Assembly: GCA_934621295.1 (NCBI GenBank)
Contig: CAKTVB010000003.1
Location: forward strand, 197,157 to 261,156
DNA length: 64,000 nt
Direction of reading: 5' to 3'
DNA from: an uncultured Collinsella sp.
Lineage (GTDB): Bacteria; Actinomycetota; Coriobacteriia; Coriobacteriales; Coriobacteriaceae
Numbering within the stretch: position 1 is the stretch's first letter; each line of letters opens with the position of its first letter. Positions 8,357-16,872 of this stretch are shown here, one piece after another. Made by a program: the position numbers and the translations under genes. The notes under the pieces are model-generated. The model saw only the letters and a list, made by a program, of their open reading frames with translations, did no database searches and was not told where the DNA came from.

Positions 8357-10255
8357 TTAAGCGTTCTGAGCAGCCCCATCGGCAGGAGCCTCAACAGATG
8401 CGCGGCCATACTCGGCGCGACCCATCTCGGTCCACTCGGGCTCCTCGTCGGGCAGGGAGCCAGTCTCCTTGCCAAAGAGCTCCTTCAAGCAGTTCACGGC
8501 AACGATCAGGCCCAGAACCATCAGCAGCACGGCGAAGAGCAGCTGCAGGCCCTTGGTGGCAAGCACGGGAGTCGCGGCCGCACCGGCGGTTGCTGCCGGG
8601 ATCGAGCCAAACAGACCATATGCCTGGATGGCAGTCACACAGCCCAGGGCGCTCTGCACCAAAGAGGTGAAGGTGCAAACCAGCAGGAACGCCACAGGCA
8701 CGTAGAGCATCCAGCCCTTGCGGCCGGTGCACTTGCAGAACACGGCGAGGGTGATCATGGTCATGCCACCGAGCAGCTGGTTGGAAGCACCAAACAGCGG
8801 CCAGATGTTGGCATAACCGCCAAAGGCCAGGGCGAGGCCGGGAAGCAGGGTCACAACGGTGGCAAACCAGGGGTTGCCCAGGACCTTCATGACGCCGGTC
8901 TTGGCGTTGATAGCCAAGGCGTCGTTGGTCTTGGCGAAGAACTCGGAGAACGAGGTGCGGGCGATACGGGCAACGGCGTCAAGCGAAGTGAGGGCGAGGG
9001 CCGAGACGTTCATGGTCATGAACACGGTGGCGACGGTCTGGTCGACACCAAATGCCGTCATGCCGCGAGCGATGCCGGCAGCGAAGATCTGGAACGGGGT
9101 GGAAGCGAGGCCGCCATTAGCCACGTTCACGGTACCGGTACCGGCGGTGTTCATCGAGGAGAACATGATACCGGCAACGACGATGGCGAGGATACCAACA
9201 AAGGACTCGACGATCATGGCACCGTAACCGACCTTGACCGCGTCGGCCTCCTTCTCGACCTGCTTGGAAGAGGTGCCAGAAGACACGAGGCTATGGAAGC
9301 CGGAAAGTGCGCCGCAGGCAACGGAGACGAACAGGATGGGGAACATCATGCCGGAAGCAGTGGAGAAACCGGTAAACACAGGAGCGGTGATCGTGGCCTG
9401 GCCCTGAGCGCCCAGGACAAAGATACCGAGCACGGCGCAGACGATCATAACGATCATCATGATCGAAGTGAGATAGTCGCGCGGAGTCTTGAGCACGCTG
9501 ATGGGCATAGCACCGGCAAAGACCAGATAGACCATCACAACGGCGAACCACTGGAACTTATCGAGGTACAGCGGGAACTGCATGCCCACGGCGAACATGA
9601 GAACCATCAGCACCACGCCGGTGGCGAACTCGGCCACACCGGTGAGGTTGAATTTCTTCTGGGCATAGCCGAAAGCGATGGCAACAAAGGTGAAAAGGAT
9701 GGAGATGGTGCCTGCGCAACCGGCGGCATAGGACTTGGTGAAGTCAACTGCAGCGGTAGCCACGCCATCTGCACCCATGACCGGGGTGAACTTGAAGGTA
9801 CCGCACACCATGTCGGTGAAAGCGGCGATGACGATGATGCAGAACAGCCAGCAGAACAGGAGGAACAGACGACGACCGGTCTTGCCGATGTACTTCTCGA
9901 TGAGCTGGGCGAGCGACTTGCCGTTGTTCTTCATCGAGGCATACAGGGCGCCAAAATCATGCACGGCACCAAAGAAGATGCCGCCCACGAGCACCCACAG
10001 CACAACGGGCAGCCAGCCAAAAGCCATGGCCACGATGGTACCCGTGACAGGGCCCGCGCCGCAGATCGAGCTGAACTGATGCGAAAATGCGGTGAATGCA
10101 GAGACGGGCGAGAAGTTCTTGCCGTCCTTCATGCGCTTGGCAGGAGTAAGGGCCTCCCTATCGACGCCCCACTTATTGGCCAACCAGCGTCCGTACCCGA
10201 GATAGCCGCAGGCGAGAACCGCTGCGCACACGAGCATGACTACAACTCCGTTCAT
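8357..10255 (-). CDS. cstA: CstA family carbon starvation / pyruvate-peptide transporter
   Basis: The 632-residue protein is strongly hydrophobic, with about 16 membrane helices. It shows the CstA signature GAGPVTGTIVAMAFGW and FFGAVHDFGALYASMKNNG near the N-terminus. CstA homologues import peptides and pyruvate, usually when preferred carbon is scarce. The start ATG at 10255 has AAGGAAGGA upstream. The gene is monocistronic, ending in a terminator. The 245-nt leader contains a hairpin with a T run and a possible leader peptide, which suggests attenuation. Compared with E. coli CstA (about 700 residues) it is a slightly shorter variant, as in many Gram-positives. Confidence 0.92.
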   Translation of the reverse strand: MNGVVVMLVCAAVLACGYLGYGRWLANKWGVDREALTPAKRMKDGKNFSPVSAFTAFSHQFSSICGAGPVTGTIVAMAFGWLPVVLWVLVGGIFFGAVHDFGALYASMKNNGKSLAQLIEKYIGKTGRRLFLLFCWLFCIIVIAAFTDMVCGTFKFTPVMGADGVATAAVDFTKSYAAGCAGTISILFTFVAIAFGYAQKKFNLTGVAEFATGVVLMVLMFAVGMQFPLYLDKFQWFAVVMVYLVFAGAMPISVLKTPRDYLTSIMMIVMIVCAVLGIFVLGAQGQATITAPVFTGFSTASGMMFPILFVSVACGALSGFHSLVSSGTSSKQVEKEADAVKVGYGAMIVESFVGILAIVVAGIMFSSMNTAGTGTVNVANGGLASTPFQIFAAGIARGMTAFGVDQTVATVFMTMNVSALALTSLDAVARIARTSFSEFFAKTNDALAINAKTGVMKVLGNPWFATVVTLLPGLALAFGGYANIWPLFGASNQLLGGMTMITLAVFCKCTGRKGWMLYVPVAFLLVCTFTSLVQSALGCVTAIQAYGLFGSIPAATAGAAATPVLATKGLQLLFAVLLMVLGLIVAVNCLKELFGKETGSLPDEEPEWTEMGRAEYGRASVEAPADGAAQNA

Positions 10256-10300
10256 ACTATCCTTCCTTCTGAGGTTTCCCCAACACTTTCGATTTCGATA

Positions 10301-10340
10301 AAAAACGAGGGCCGTCGATTTTCGATTCGACGGCCCTCGT
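10301..10340 (-). terminator. Terminator-like hairpin in the cstA leader (possible attenuator)
   Basis: A perfect 14-bp stem (ACGAGGGCCGTCGA with TCGACGGCCCTCGT) and 8-nt loop is followed on the minus strand by TTTTT. It ends 46 nt before the cstA start and lies downstream of the likely promoter. No convincing gene lies upstream for it to terminate, so it probably controls read-through into cstA. Confidence 0.7.
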
Positions 10341-10394
10341 CTTCTATCAGCCGCCCGCATTTGGCACGGGCTGACTGTTTATCGCCAACCCGCG

Positions 10395-10439
10395 CTAAAT
10401 AATGATCACGCTGATAATGTGTAGCTGGCTCATAAACAT
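10395..10439 (-). CDS. Possible Ile-rich leader peptide of cstA (14 codons)
   Basis: A 14-codon frame in the cstA leader reads MFMSQLHIISVIII and then stops. GAGGA lies 10 nt before its ATG, and the terminator-like hairpin follows 55 nt later. Five Ile codons in fourteen recall biosynthetic attenuation leaders. The ribosome site is a little far and the frame is short, so it may be chance. The overlapping 65-codon frame 10252-10449 looks like noncoding sequence. Confidence 0.25.
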   Translation of the reverse strand: MFMSQLHIISVIII

Positions 10440-10507
10440 GCTGTGGCATTCCTCTACAAAGCGATGGGTCCCTGTTGAATTCCCATCTCCCTACGTTGCA
10501 TTTATGC

Positions 10508-10535
10508 AGTCTACGCTTTAGCTCAATGAAGTCAA
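10508..10535 (-). promoter_or_regulatory. Likely cstA promoter
   Basis: On the minus strand TTGACT is followed after 16 nt by TAGACT, which would place transcription start near 10500 and give a leader of about 245 nt. The stretch 10541-10744 upstream holds nothing I can identify. Confidence 0.45.
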
Positions 10536-10744
10536 GCTGGTCTTTAAATGTTTCCTAACCGTTTCGCCAGCTGGGCACCATCATTTTTCTCAAACCTGCA
10601 CAGCAGGACGCCTCCCATATGTCTTCATCATGTTTCCCTGCTTAAACACGGCAGACATCCCGACCACACTTGACAACCCCTTACTTTCAATTTTGCATTC
10701 TTATCTTTCGAGTTATTGATGGGTTTCGTTTTCGTTTCAAACAA

Positions 10745-10773
10745 AAGGGGTCGGGAATTACTCCCGACCCCTT
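10745..10773 (-). terminator. Intrinsic terminator after the lipoprotein gene
   Basis: A 12-bp stem (AAGGGGTCGGGA with TCCCGACCCCTT) and 5-nt loop is followed on the minus strand by TTGTTTG. Confidence 0.85.
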
Positions 10774-10795
10774 GAGGCAAGCTATCGATTGACGA

Positions 10796-11368
10796 TTAGC
10801 TCAGCAGAGCGTTGGAAATCTCGTCCGCAACACTGTCTGCCTCGGTCCAGTTACCGTCCTCGTCGCGCTCGCACTCAAGATCCACATCGATCTCGCGCGT
10901 CTCGACGCCGCGGATGGCCTCCATCATCAACTCGCCAACCTTCTTGTAGAGATCGTCCTCGCTGAGGCCCTCATAGTTAGCGGGGTCGTTCATAAAATCA
11001 TTGGCGGCTTCCTCAAGAGCATCCATTACGTCCTTCATGGACTTAGAGGTGAGCGTCACGTGAGCAACGGCGGTATCGTCTTCCTCGTCAACATCGACCG
11101 AGGTGATCTCGTAATCAAAGCCATCAAACAAAACGTTAACGAACTCCTCGGCATCGATACCGAACATGGAGAGGTCAGCTTCTTCCTCGATGTCGCTGAT
11201 CATCTCGTCCCAATCGTCACCCTTCTTGTTGACGATCATGTCGAATTCTTCGGACAGGCCCTCTCGAATGACCTCCTCCGACGAGGGGCCACTGTTGCAG
11301 GCGCACAGTGCGAGCATGCTCAGTGCAGCGATCAGAATAAGCGCGAGCGTCGTGAGTTTCTTTTTCAT
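10796..11368 (-). CDS. Putative lipoprotein, 190 aa
   Basis: A lipoprotein signal peptide (MKKKLTTLALILIAALSML) ends in LCAC, with Cys24 as the lipid-modified residue. The mature part is very acidic (many Asp and Glu) with regular helical and strand-like stretches (FDYEITSVDVDEEDDTAVAH, DGNWTEADSVADEI). This resembles the small extracytoplasmic lipoproteins of unknown role (DUF5105/DUF4878-like) common in Coriobacteriia. The start ATG at 11368 has GGAGGAAC upstream. The frame extends upstream to 11428 but without a ribosome site. It is monocistronic. Function is unknown. Confidence 0.75.
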   Translation of the reverse strand: MKKKLTTLALILIAALSMLALCACNSGPSSEEVIREGLSEEFDMIVNKKGDDWDEMISDIEEEADLSMFGIDAEEFVNVLFDGFDYEITSVDVDEEDDTAVAHVTLTSKSMKDVMDALEEAANDFMNDPANYEGLSEDDLYKKVGELMMEAIRGVETREIDVDLECERDEDGNWTEADSVADEISNALLS

Positions 11369-11443
11369 CGTTCCTCCGAACGTAGTCGCGGGCCTGCCAT
11401 GGCACTCCCCATGTTCCCCCAAGCCCATTTACACACTGATTTG

Positions 11444-11471
11444 AGGGTATCAGACCGTCTGTTCTAAACAA
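11444..11471 (-). promoter_or_regulatory. Possible promoter of the lipoprotein gene with a palindrome in the spacer
   Basis: On the minus strand TTGTTT and TACCCT are 16 nt apart. The spacer contains the 11-bp palindrome CAGACGGTCTG at 11451-11461, a possible repressor site. This rests on pattern alone. Confidence 0.35.
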
Positions 11472-11520
11472 GCGATGACGTGGCATTATTCGAGGAGCGG
11501 CGAGGGGCTTTACCGCGCCA

Positions 11521-11556
11521 TTAAAAAGCGGACGCCCCGGGTACGGAACGTCCGCT
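11521..11556 (-). terminator. Intrinsic terminator after pyrE
   Basis: An 8-bp stem (AGCGGACG with CGTCCGCT) is followed on the minus strand by TTTTT, 33 nt after the pyrE stop. Confidence 0.8.
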
Positions 11557-11588
11557 CAAAAGCGCAATCTTAGCAACGCGCGGAGATA

Positions 11589-12272
11589 CTACTCCTTGGC
11601 GCCGTACTGCTCGTAGTATGCGTCGATGGCAGCCTTGAGAGTATCGTCGATAACAACTTTGCCATCGATCTCGTGGTTGTAGAGCACCTCGACAACCTCG
11701 GCCATCGAAACAATGCTTGCCACAGGGAAGCCGTACTTGGCCTCGATCTCCTTCTGCGCCGTGGTAACGCCGCCCTTGCCCACTTCCATGCGGTTAAGGG
11801 AGACGATCAGGCCGCGGATCTCTACATCGGCTGCAGCGGTGACCTTGGGATAGGTCTCGTCGATCGACTTGCCGGAGGTGGTCACGTCCTCGACCATCAC
11901 CACACGGTCGCCGTCCTTGGGCTCATAGCCCAGCAGGTTACCCTTATCGGCGCCGTGGTCCTTGGCCTCCTTGCGGTCGCAGCAGTACTTGACCTCCTTG
12001 CCATACAGCTCGTGATAGGCGATGGCGGTCACCACGGCCAGGGGAATACCCTTGTAGGCAGGCCCAAACAGCACGTCAAAGTCGTCGCCGAAGTTATCGT
12101 GAATAGCCTGAGCATAGTACTCGCCCAGACGCTTGAGCTGGCTGCCCGTCACGTAAGCGCCGGCGTTCATGAAGAACGGCGATTGACGGCCGCTCTTGAG
12201 CGTGAACTCGCCAAACTTGAGCACGTCGGACTCGACCATGAACTTGATGAACTCTTGCTTGTAAGCCTCCAT
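11589..12272 (-). CDS. pyrE: Orotate phosphoribosyltransferase
   Basis: PyrE joins orotate to PRPP to give orotidine 5'-monophosphate in pyrimidine synthesis. The 227-residue product has the PRPP loop VVMVEDVTTSGKSI, FTLKSGRQSPFFMNAG near the N-terminus and GPAYKGIPLAV in between, all family hallmarks. The ATG at 12272 has AAGGGAG 8 nt upstream. An upstream in-frame extension to 12341 has no support. It stands alone, apart from other pyr genes, between a terminator on each side. Confidence 0.95.
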   Translation of the reverse strand: MEAYKQEFIKFMVESDVLKFGEFTLKSGRQSPFFMNAGAYVTGSQLKRLGEYYAQAIHDNFGDDFDVLFGPAYKGIPLAVVTAIAYHELYGKEVKYCCDRKEAKDHGADKGNLLGYEPKDGDRVVMVEDVTTSGKSIDETYPKVTAAADVEIRGLIVSLNRMEVGKGGVTTAQKEIEAKYGFPVASIVSMAEVVEVLYNHEIDGKVVIDDTLKAAIDAYYEQYGAKE

Positions 12273-12330
12273 ACGAAGCTCCCTTCGGTTGCGAGCGAAT
12301 CTGGTGCTCATGATACCAGTGAATGGCAAA

Positions 12331-12361
12331 CGGGGCGGCAACGTTTAGCGTCACCACCCCG
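12331..12361 (-). terminator. Weak terminator after the amino acid ABC operon
   Basis: On the minus strand an 8-bp stem (CGGGGTGG with CCGCCCCG, one G-T pair) with a 15-nt loop is followed by TTTG. It lies 27 nt past the ATPase gene and before pyrE. Confidence 0.45.
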
Positions 12362-12387
12362 TCCTCGAAGCGTATCTTACAATCGCG

Positions 12388-13170
12388 CTATCCGCTGTAG
12401 CGCGAAAGGAATGCGCGCGTGCGCTCGTGCTGCGGGGCGCCCAGCACCTCGGCGGGCGTTCCCTCCTCCACGATCAGACCGCCGTCCATAAAGACCACGC
12501 GGTCGGCGACATCGCGAGCGAAAGCCATCTCATGCGTAACGATGATCATCGTCGTGTCCTCAGCCGCCAGCTGGCGAATCACCTTGAGCACCTCGCCTGT
12601 CAACTCGGGATCGAGCGCACTCGTGGGCTCGTCGAAAAAGAGAATGTCGGGATTGAGGCACAGAGCGCGGGCGATGCTCGCGCGCTGCTGCTGGCCGCCG
12701 GAAAGCTGGCACGGGACCTTGTTCTCGCAGCCCGCAAGGCCCATCTTGGCGATAAGCGCCTGGGCCTGCGCCTCCACCTCTGCGCGCGGACGCTTTTGCA
12801 CCGCGATGGGAGCATCGCAGATATTGCGCATCACCGTCATGTGCGGAAAGAGGTTATAGCCCTGGAACACCAAGCCAAAGCGGCTCTTTGCCGCACGGAG
12901 GTCGGCCCCCTTGGCATAGGTGACCACGCCGCCCTCCGAAGAAGCGACCGTTAGGTCGCCATAGCGCAGCGAACCCGCATCGATGGTCTCGAGCGTGGTG
13001 GCACAGCGCAAAAGCGTCGACTTGCCGCCACCCGAGGGTCCGATGATGGCCACGGCCTCGCCGGGACGCACGGAAAGCGAGATGTCACGCAAAACGCAGG
13101 TCTTGCCAAAGGATTTACTCACATGCTCCATCGAAAAGACGGGAGCCGCGCAGCGATTGGAATCGGTCAT
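12388..13170 (-). CDS. Polar amino acid ABC transporter, ATP-binding subunit
   Basis: The 260-residue ATPase powers uptake by the adjoining permease and binding protein. It shows Walker A GPSGGGKST, the signature LSGGQQQR, Walker B ILFFDEPTSALD and the switch histidine in IIVTHEMAFA. Closest family is GlnQ/ArtP/HisP. GGGGGT precedes the ATG. It lies 12 nt downstream of the permease gene and is the last gene of a three-gene operon. Substrate cannot be assigned from sequence. Confidence 0.93.
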   Translation of the reverse strand: MTDSNRCAAPVFSMEHVSKSFGKTCVLRDISLSVRPGEAVAIIGPSGGGKSTLLRCATTLETIDAGSLRYGDLTVASSEGGVVTYAKGADLRAAKSRFGLVFQGYNLFPHMTVMRNICDAPIAVQKRPRAEVEAQAQALIAKMGLAGCENKVPCQLSGGQQQRASIARALCLNPDILFFDEPTSALDPELTGEVLKVIRQLAAEDTTMIIVTHEMAFARDVADRVVFMDGGLIVEEGTPAEVLGAPQHERTRAFLSRYSG

Positions 13171-13182
13171 CGTTACCCCCTA

Positions 13183-13836
13183 TCAGTCGTGGTAATAATC
13201 GAGCTTTTTCTCCAGCGCACCCATGAGAACCTCAACCAAGAAGTTAAAGACCCAGTAGAACGCCGCGGAGATGGCAAACGGCATCATGCTCACCTGAGAG
13301 GCGACGAGTGCCTTGGCGGTCGAGAACATCTCGGCCACACCGATCGCAAAGGCGAGCGATGTGTCCTTGACCAAGGTGATCACTTCGTTGCCCATAGCCG
13401 GCAGGATGCGCTTGACCACCTGCGGCAGCACGATGCGGAAAAACGTCTGCACCTTGGTGTAGCCCAGCACCTCGGCCGCCTCGTACTGGCCGCGCGGGAT
13501 GGATTGGATGCCGGAACGATAGATCTCGGCAAAATAGGCAGCATAGTTGATGATGAAGGCAAAGATGCACGCATACCATTTGGAATCCGGCGTCAGGCGA
13601 ATGCCGAACACATAGTACGGCGCAAAATAGATGGCAAACATCTGCAGCATCAGCGGCGTTCCGCGCATAACGGAGATATAGACGCGCGCGAGCAGCGCGA
13701 GCGGGCGAATCTTGCTCATGCGCGCAAGCGCTACGGGCACCGCCAGGGGAATCGACCCCACAAGCGTCAAGATAAAAATCTGCAGCGTCGTACCAAAACC
13801 CGAGAGCAGCATTCCCGACATCGTTGTGATATCCAT
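13183..13836 (-). CDS. Polar amino acid ABC transporter, permease subunit
   Basis: A 217-residue membrane protein with about five helices belongs to the HisM/GlnP family. The conserved cytoplasmic loop EAAEVLGYTKVQTFFRIVLP is the EAA motif that contacts the ATPase, and RGTPLMLQMFAIYF is also typical. AAAGG lies upstream of the ATG. It sits 108 nt downstream of the binding-protein gene, from which it is separated by two strong hairpins. Confidence 0.93.
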   Translation of the reverse strand: MDITTMSGMLLSGFGTTLQIFILTLVGSIPLAVPVALARMSKIRPLALLARVYISVMRGTPLMLQMFAIYFAPYYVFGIRLTPDSKWYACIFAFIINYAAYFAEIYRSGIQSIPRGQYEAAEVLGYTKVQTFFRIVLPQVVKRILPAMGNEVITLVKDTSLAFAIGVAEMFSTAKALVASQVSMMPFAISAAFYWVFNFLVEVLMGALEKKLDYYHD

Positions 13837-13861
13837 GCTCTACCTTTCTATAGACACGCAA

Positions 13862-13931
13862 CTCCCGACGCCGACCAGCCGGCATCGGGAGCGCTGTCCA
13901 CCCATTACGGGGCGCCCAGGCGAGCGCCCCG
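13862..13931 (-). other. Two intercistronic hairpins between binding-protein and permease genes
   Basis: On the minus strand CGGGGCGC/GCGCCCCG (13908-13931) and CTCCCGATGCCG/CGGCGTCGGGAG (13862-13891) form two GC stems with no T run. Such hairpins often protect the upstream mRNA segment and so raise the binding protein over the membrane subunits. Confidence 0.6.
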
Positions 13932-13944
13932 AATGAAGTAATCC

Positions 13945-14799
13945 TTACTCAAGCACCCAGTTGTCGTAGCTGATGCCGTAATCCGCGTACTTCTCGCACA
14001 GGTCCTTGATGAAGCCGTCCTTGTCCATTTCCTTCAGGGTCTCGTTCACCTTGGCAGCAAGGGCATCGTCACCCTTCTTGAAGCCCACGGCGTAGTGCTC
14101 CTCGGAGAGCATATCGTCAAGCTGGACGTACTCGTCGGGCTTTGCAGAGAGCTGGTACTGAGCAATGGAGAGGTCGCAGGCAACCGCGTCGACAGCGCCG
14201 GACTCGAGCTGCATGAAGGCCGTGTTGTAGTCACCGATGGTCTCGAGCGAAGCGAACGTGGCGGTAAGATCGGCCTTGTCGCCGCTCAAGACGTCCTCGG
14301 CAGCGGAATCAGTCTGGGTGATGACGGTCTTGCCGGCAAGATCGTCCAAGCTCTTGATGCCGCTATCCTTCTTGACCACGACCACCTGGCCGTTGAGCAT
14401 ATAGGGATCGGAGAAGGTGTAATCGTCCTCGCGGCCCTCCATGGTAAAGCCGTTCCAGATGCAGTTGATGGCACCGGAATTAAGCAGGCTATCCTTGGCG
14501 TCCCAGTCGATGGGCTCGAGCTTGAGCTCCCAGCCGCAGCGCTTGGCGACCTCGGTGGCAAGCTCGATATCAAAACCGGTGAACTCACCGTCATCGCCCA
14601 CGAAACCATACGGGGGATAGGACTGGTCAAAGCCCACGGTCAGGGTCTTGATGTCTGCGGAGCCGTCGCTGTCGGCAGCGGCGGAACCGGCGGCGGAACC
14701 TGCCGTCTGGGAAGAAGTGCCGCCACAACCAACCAGGGCAAAGGCGGCAACGAGCGCGAACGCGCATACAATGACGGCCATAAGGCGCTTCTTGTTCAT
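13945..14799 (-). CDS. Polar amino acid ABC transporter, substrate-binding lipoprotein
   Basis: The 284-residue SBP_bac_3 family protein has a lipoprotein signal ending LVGC (Cys25), a Ser/Ala/Gly linker, and then a periplasmic-binding-like fold (TVGFDQSYPPYGFVGDDGEF, FTGFDIELATEVAKR, WDAKDSLLNSG). ATG at 14799 is preferred over TTG at 14805 because GAGG lies 7 nt upstream of it. It is the first gene of the transporter operon. Its promoter region carries a tandem 17-bp motif. Confidence 0.92.
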   Translation of the reverse strand: MNKKRLMAVIVCAFALVAAFALVGCGGTSSQTAGSAAGSAAADSDGSADIKTLTVGFDQSYPPYGFVGDDGEFTGFDIELATEVAKRCGWELKLEPIDWDAKDSLLNSGAINCIWNGFTMEGREDDYTFSDPYMLNGQVVVVKKDSGIKSLDDLAGKTVITQTDSAAEDVLSGDKADLTATFASLETIGDYNTAFMQLESGAVDAVACDLSIAQYQLSAKPDEYVQLDDMLSEEHYAVGFKKGDDALAAKVNETLKEMDKDGFIKDLCEKYADYGISYDNWVLE

Positions 14800-14880
14800 G
14801 GGCAATCCTCAATCTCATCGCAATGCCAACGGGTCTTGCGCCCTCTGCGCACCCCATCGGCCTCTTTTGTAACGCGTTTC

Positions 14881-14932
14881 ACTTTAGCCGAGTGGAGTGT
14901 AAGACGCAAGGCATTACTTTAGCTAAGTGGAG
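14881..14932 (-). promoter_or_regulatory. Promoter with tandem 17-bp operator-like repeats upstream of the amino acid transporter
   Basis: ACTTTAGCCGAGTGGAG (14881-14897) and ACTTTAGCTAAGTGGAG (14916-14932) match at 15 of 17 positions and start 35 bp apart. Each is weakly palindromic around TAGC. On the minus strand TTGCGT (14904-14909) and TAAAGT (14881-14886) are 17 nt apart, so the first repeat overlaps the -10 box. The arrangement suggests a dimeric repressor. Confidence 0.5.
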
Positions 14933-15023
14933 AAAAACGTCGCACAACCGACTGGCTAATAAAAGAAGCCGCAGCTCAGATGCCACGGCTTCACGCAAAT
15001 TCGTTTGTTACAAGATGAATGCT

Positions 15024-16760
15024 TTAACCTCTAAAGCCATCCTCAAAGGGAATCTTCTCGGCCGAGCGGCGTTTGCCAACCGCCACGGCGCCGATGCCCG
15101 AGGCCGAAAGCGCCGCAGAGACCATAAGGCCGATCGTGCTGGCATCTGCTGTTGCGGGGAGCTTCTCGGCGTCATCCGCCTTTACGGTAGCCTTATCAGC
15201 GCTCGCCTTGGCATCGCCTTGGCCCTTCGTGCCTTTGTCGCCCTGGTTCTGATCTTGCGCGTCACCCTTGCTCGAATCGCCGTTGTCCTTGCCGGCACCT
15301 GGCTTCTCGCCCGTGCTCGGCACCGACGTGGAACCCGACCCCGTAGCGCCCGCATCGGTTGAAGGGTCACCGTTGCCGGAAGCATCACCGCCCGTCGCGG
15401 TGTTGTCACCCGACCCGGCATCATCGGCGGAATCTCCCCCGGCATTTGTAGAACCGCTCGAGGCAGCACCACCGTTTGGAAGGGCGTTACTCGGAGCATT
15501 TGAGGTCGAGCCGCCGTCGGCATCTGCCTTATCTCCGGTACTCGGCGAGGAGGAAGACCCCGTGCTCGCATCGGTAGAGGGAGCGCTCGTGTTGCCACCC
15601 GCAGGCGCTGTGACGGTGCTACCGGCAGCCGAAGAGCCGCTGCCCACATTGCCCTCGCCCTGAGATGGTTGATCGGTGGAACTCGAGCCAGAACCCGTAC
15701 CGCTATCGGAGCCCGAGCCATTGTCCGAATCCGCGCCGGTGTCAGAAGCGGAACCATTGCCAGAGTCCGAACCCGTATCGGAGCCGGAACCCGAAGTATC
15801 CTTATTCGCATCGTCTTCGGCCTTGTGCTGAGCCAGATAAGTCAAGCACGTCTGCTTTTCGCGCTTATAGCGATTCGCGTAGCTGGCGGCATACTGATTG
15901 GTCGACGTGTTGGTCATGTAATCAATCAGCGCATCGCAGATGGCAGTCACTACCTGCTCATCGGTCATATCGTTGGAAAGATTGGCCATCTTGAAAAACT
16001 TCTGGCAGCCGCCCGAGCCAAACAGGTTGCTCATGCCCCAACACAGACCCTTGAGGCAGTCAGCGCGGCCGGAAAGGTCGAGCCCGTACTTGCGCACGAT
16101 ACGCTCGACCGACAGGTAATACTCCTGGTATCCATACGCATCCTGCAGCGCCGAAAACTCCTGCGGGTCGGCAGCATATGCGGCGTGCCAAGCGTCCTCG
16201 GCAAGCTGCCCCAGCTCAGTGAGCTTGCGGGTCTTTTTGTCGTAAATCACGTTATCGGCATCGAGCTTTAGCTCGCTGCCGCGGTCGATAACCGCCTTGA
16301 ACATGCTGTACTTCTGCGGATTATAGTTGTAGCACTCCTGCATGAAATCGACGAGCACATAGCGACGATCAAACTGGTAGAAGCCCATGGCGTGATAGCC
16401 GTCACCATAGCTAAAACCCAGATTGTAGTTACTGCCGCTCTCGTTTTCGGCAAAGTACTTCAGCTCGGAGGAAAGCGCCATCGGCTGCAGACTCGAGGAG
16501 CTTGTCGCCATGATCGAATTGAAAGAAAGCGTCATAAGAGACGAGGGGTCCACGCCCTCTGAGTACTCATCGGCGGGATCGTAATCCGAAGGAGCGGGCT
16601 GCTTTGCATCGACATCGGTGATGGGATCGGCATTGGCATTGCCGGCGATATCCTGCTGCTGGACGGTATCGGTCTGTGCAAACATGGGGATAGGTGCCGC
16701 CACGCCCAGCGTGAGCGAAAGCGCGAGTCCGGCGACGATAGCCTGATGCTTAGGCTTCAT
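15024..16760 (-). CDS. Wall-anchored surface protein with lysozyme-like domain, Ser/Gly/Asp stalk and LPxTA-type sorting signal
   Basis: The 578-residue product has a signal peptide (MKPKHQAIVAGLALSLTLG, cleaved near MFAQT). A folded domain at about residues 100-300 begins YFAENESGSNYNLGFSYGDG and continues with MGFYQFDRRY, which recalls lysozyme/transglycosylase-like modules; Glu104 or Glu106 would be the catalytic candidates. A 220-residue low-complexity stalk (SGSGSDTGSDSGNGS and similar) leads to LPATADAS, a hydrophobic helix and KRR. The sorting motif is LPATA rather than LPxTG, and the tail after KRR is longer than usual. The ATG at 16760 has GGGAGGAA upstream; the frame extends to 16871 without one. 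Enzymatic function is inference. Confidence 0.65.
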   Translation of the reverse strand: MKPKHQAIVAGLALSLTLGVAAPIPMFAQTDTVQQQDIAGNANADPITDVDAKQPAPSDYDPADEYSEGVDPSSLMTLSFNSIMATSSSSLQPMALSSELKYFAENESGSNYNLGFSYGDGYHAMGFYQFDRRYVLVDFMQECYNYNPQKYSMFKAVIDRGSELKLDADNVIYDKKTRKLTELGQLAEDAWHAAYAADPQEFSALQDAYGYQEYYLSVERIVRKYGLDLSGRADCLKGLCWGMSNLFGSGGCQKFFKMANLSNDMTDEQVVTAICDALIDYMTNTSTNQYAASYANRYKREKQTCLTYLAQHKAEDDANKDTSGSGSDTGSDSGNGSASDTGADSDNGSGSDSGTGSGSSSTDQPSQGEGNVGSGSSAAGSTVTAPAGGNTSAPSTDASTGSSSSPSTGDKADADGGSTSNAPSNALPNGGAASSGSTNAGGDSADDAGSGDNTATGGDASGNGDPSTDAGATGSGSTSVPSTGEKPGAGKDNGDSSKGDAQDQNQGDKGTKGQGDAKASADKATVKADDAEKLPATADASTIGLMVSAALSASGIGAVAVGKRRSAEKIPFEDGFRG

Positions 16761-16872
16761 GGTTCCTCCCTGGTTCTGCGTCCCCTTTGCGGGGATGGTT
16801 ACGTTTAAGGTGCGGTTGCGACAGAGCGCAAGAGGTATATCTAGTATGTTGAATCTCGCCTGTTTTTGCAAT

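Noticed and set aside
6116..10255. A complete Wadjet or other multi-gene defence system around the JetD-like gene
   Set aside because: Neighbours are tex and cstA; no SMC-like, JetA or JetB genes are present.
8297..10402. 701-codon plus-strand frame opposite cstA
   Set aside because: It mirrors cstA codon by codon, is full of His, Glu and Gly from reversed codons, and has no ribosome site or family resemblance.
10252..10449. 65-codon minus-strand frame in the cstA leader
   Set aside because: It runs through the hairpin and ribosome site of cstA, and its start has no usable spacing to a Shine-Dalgarno.
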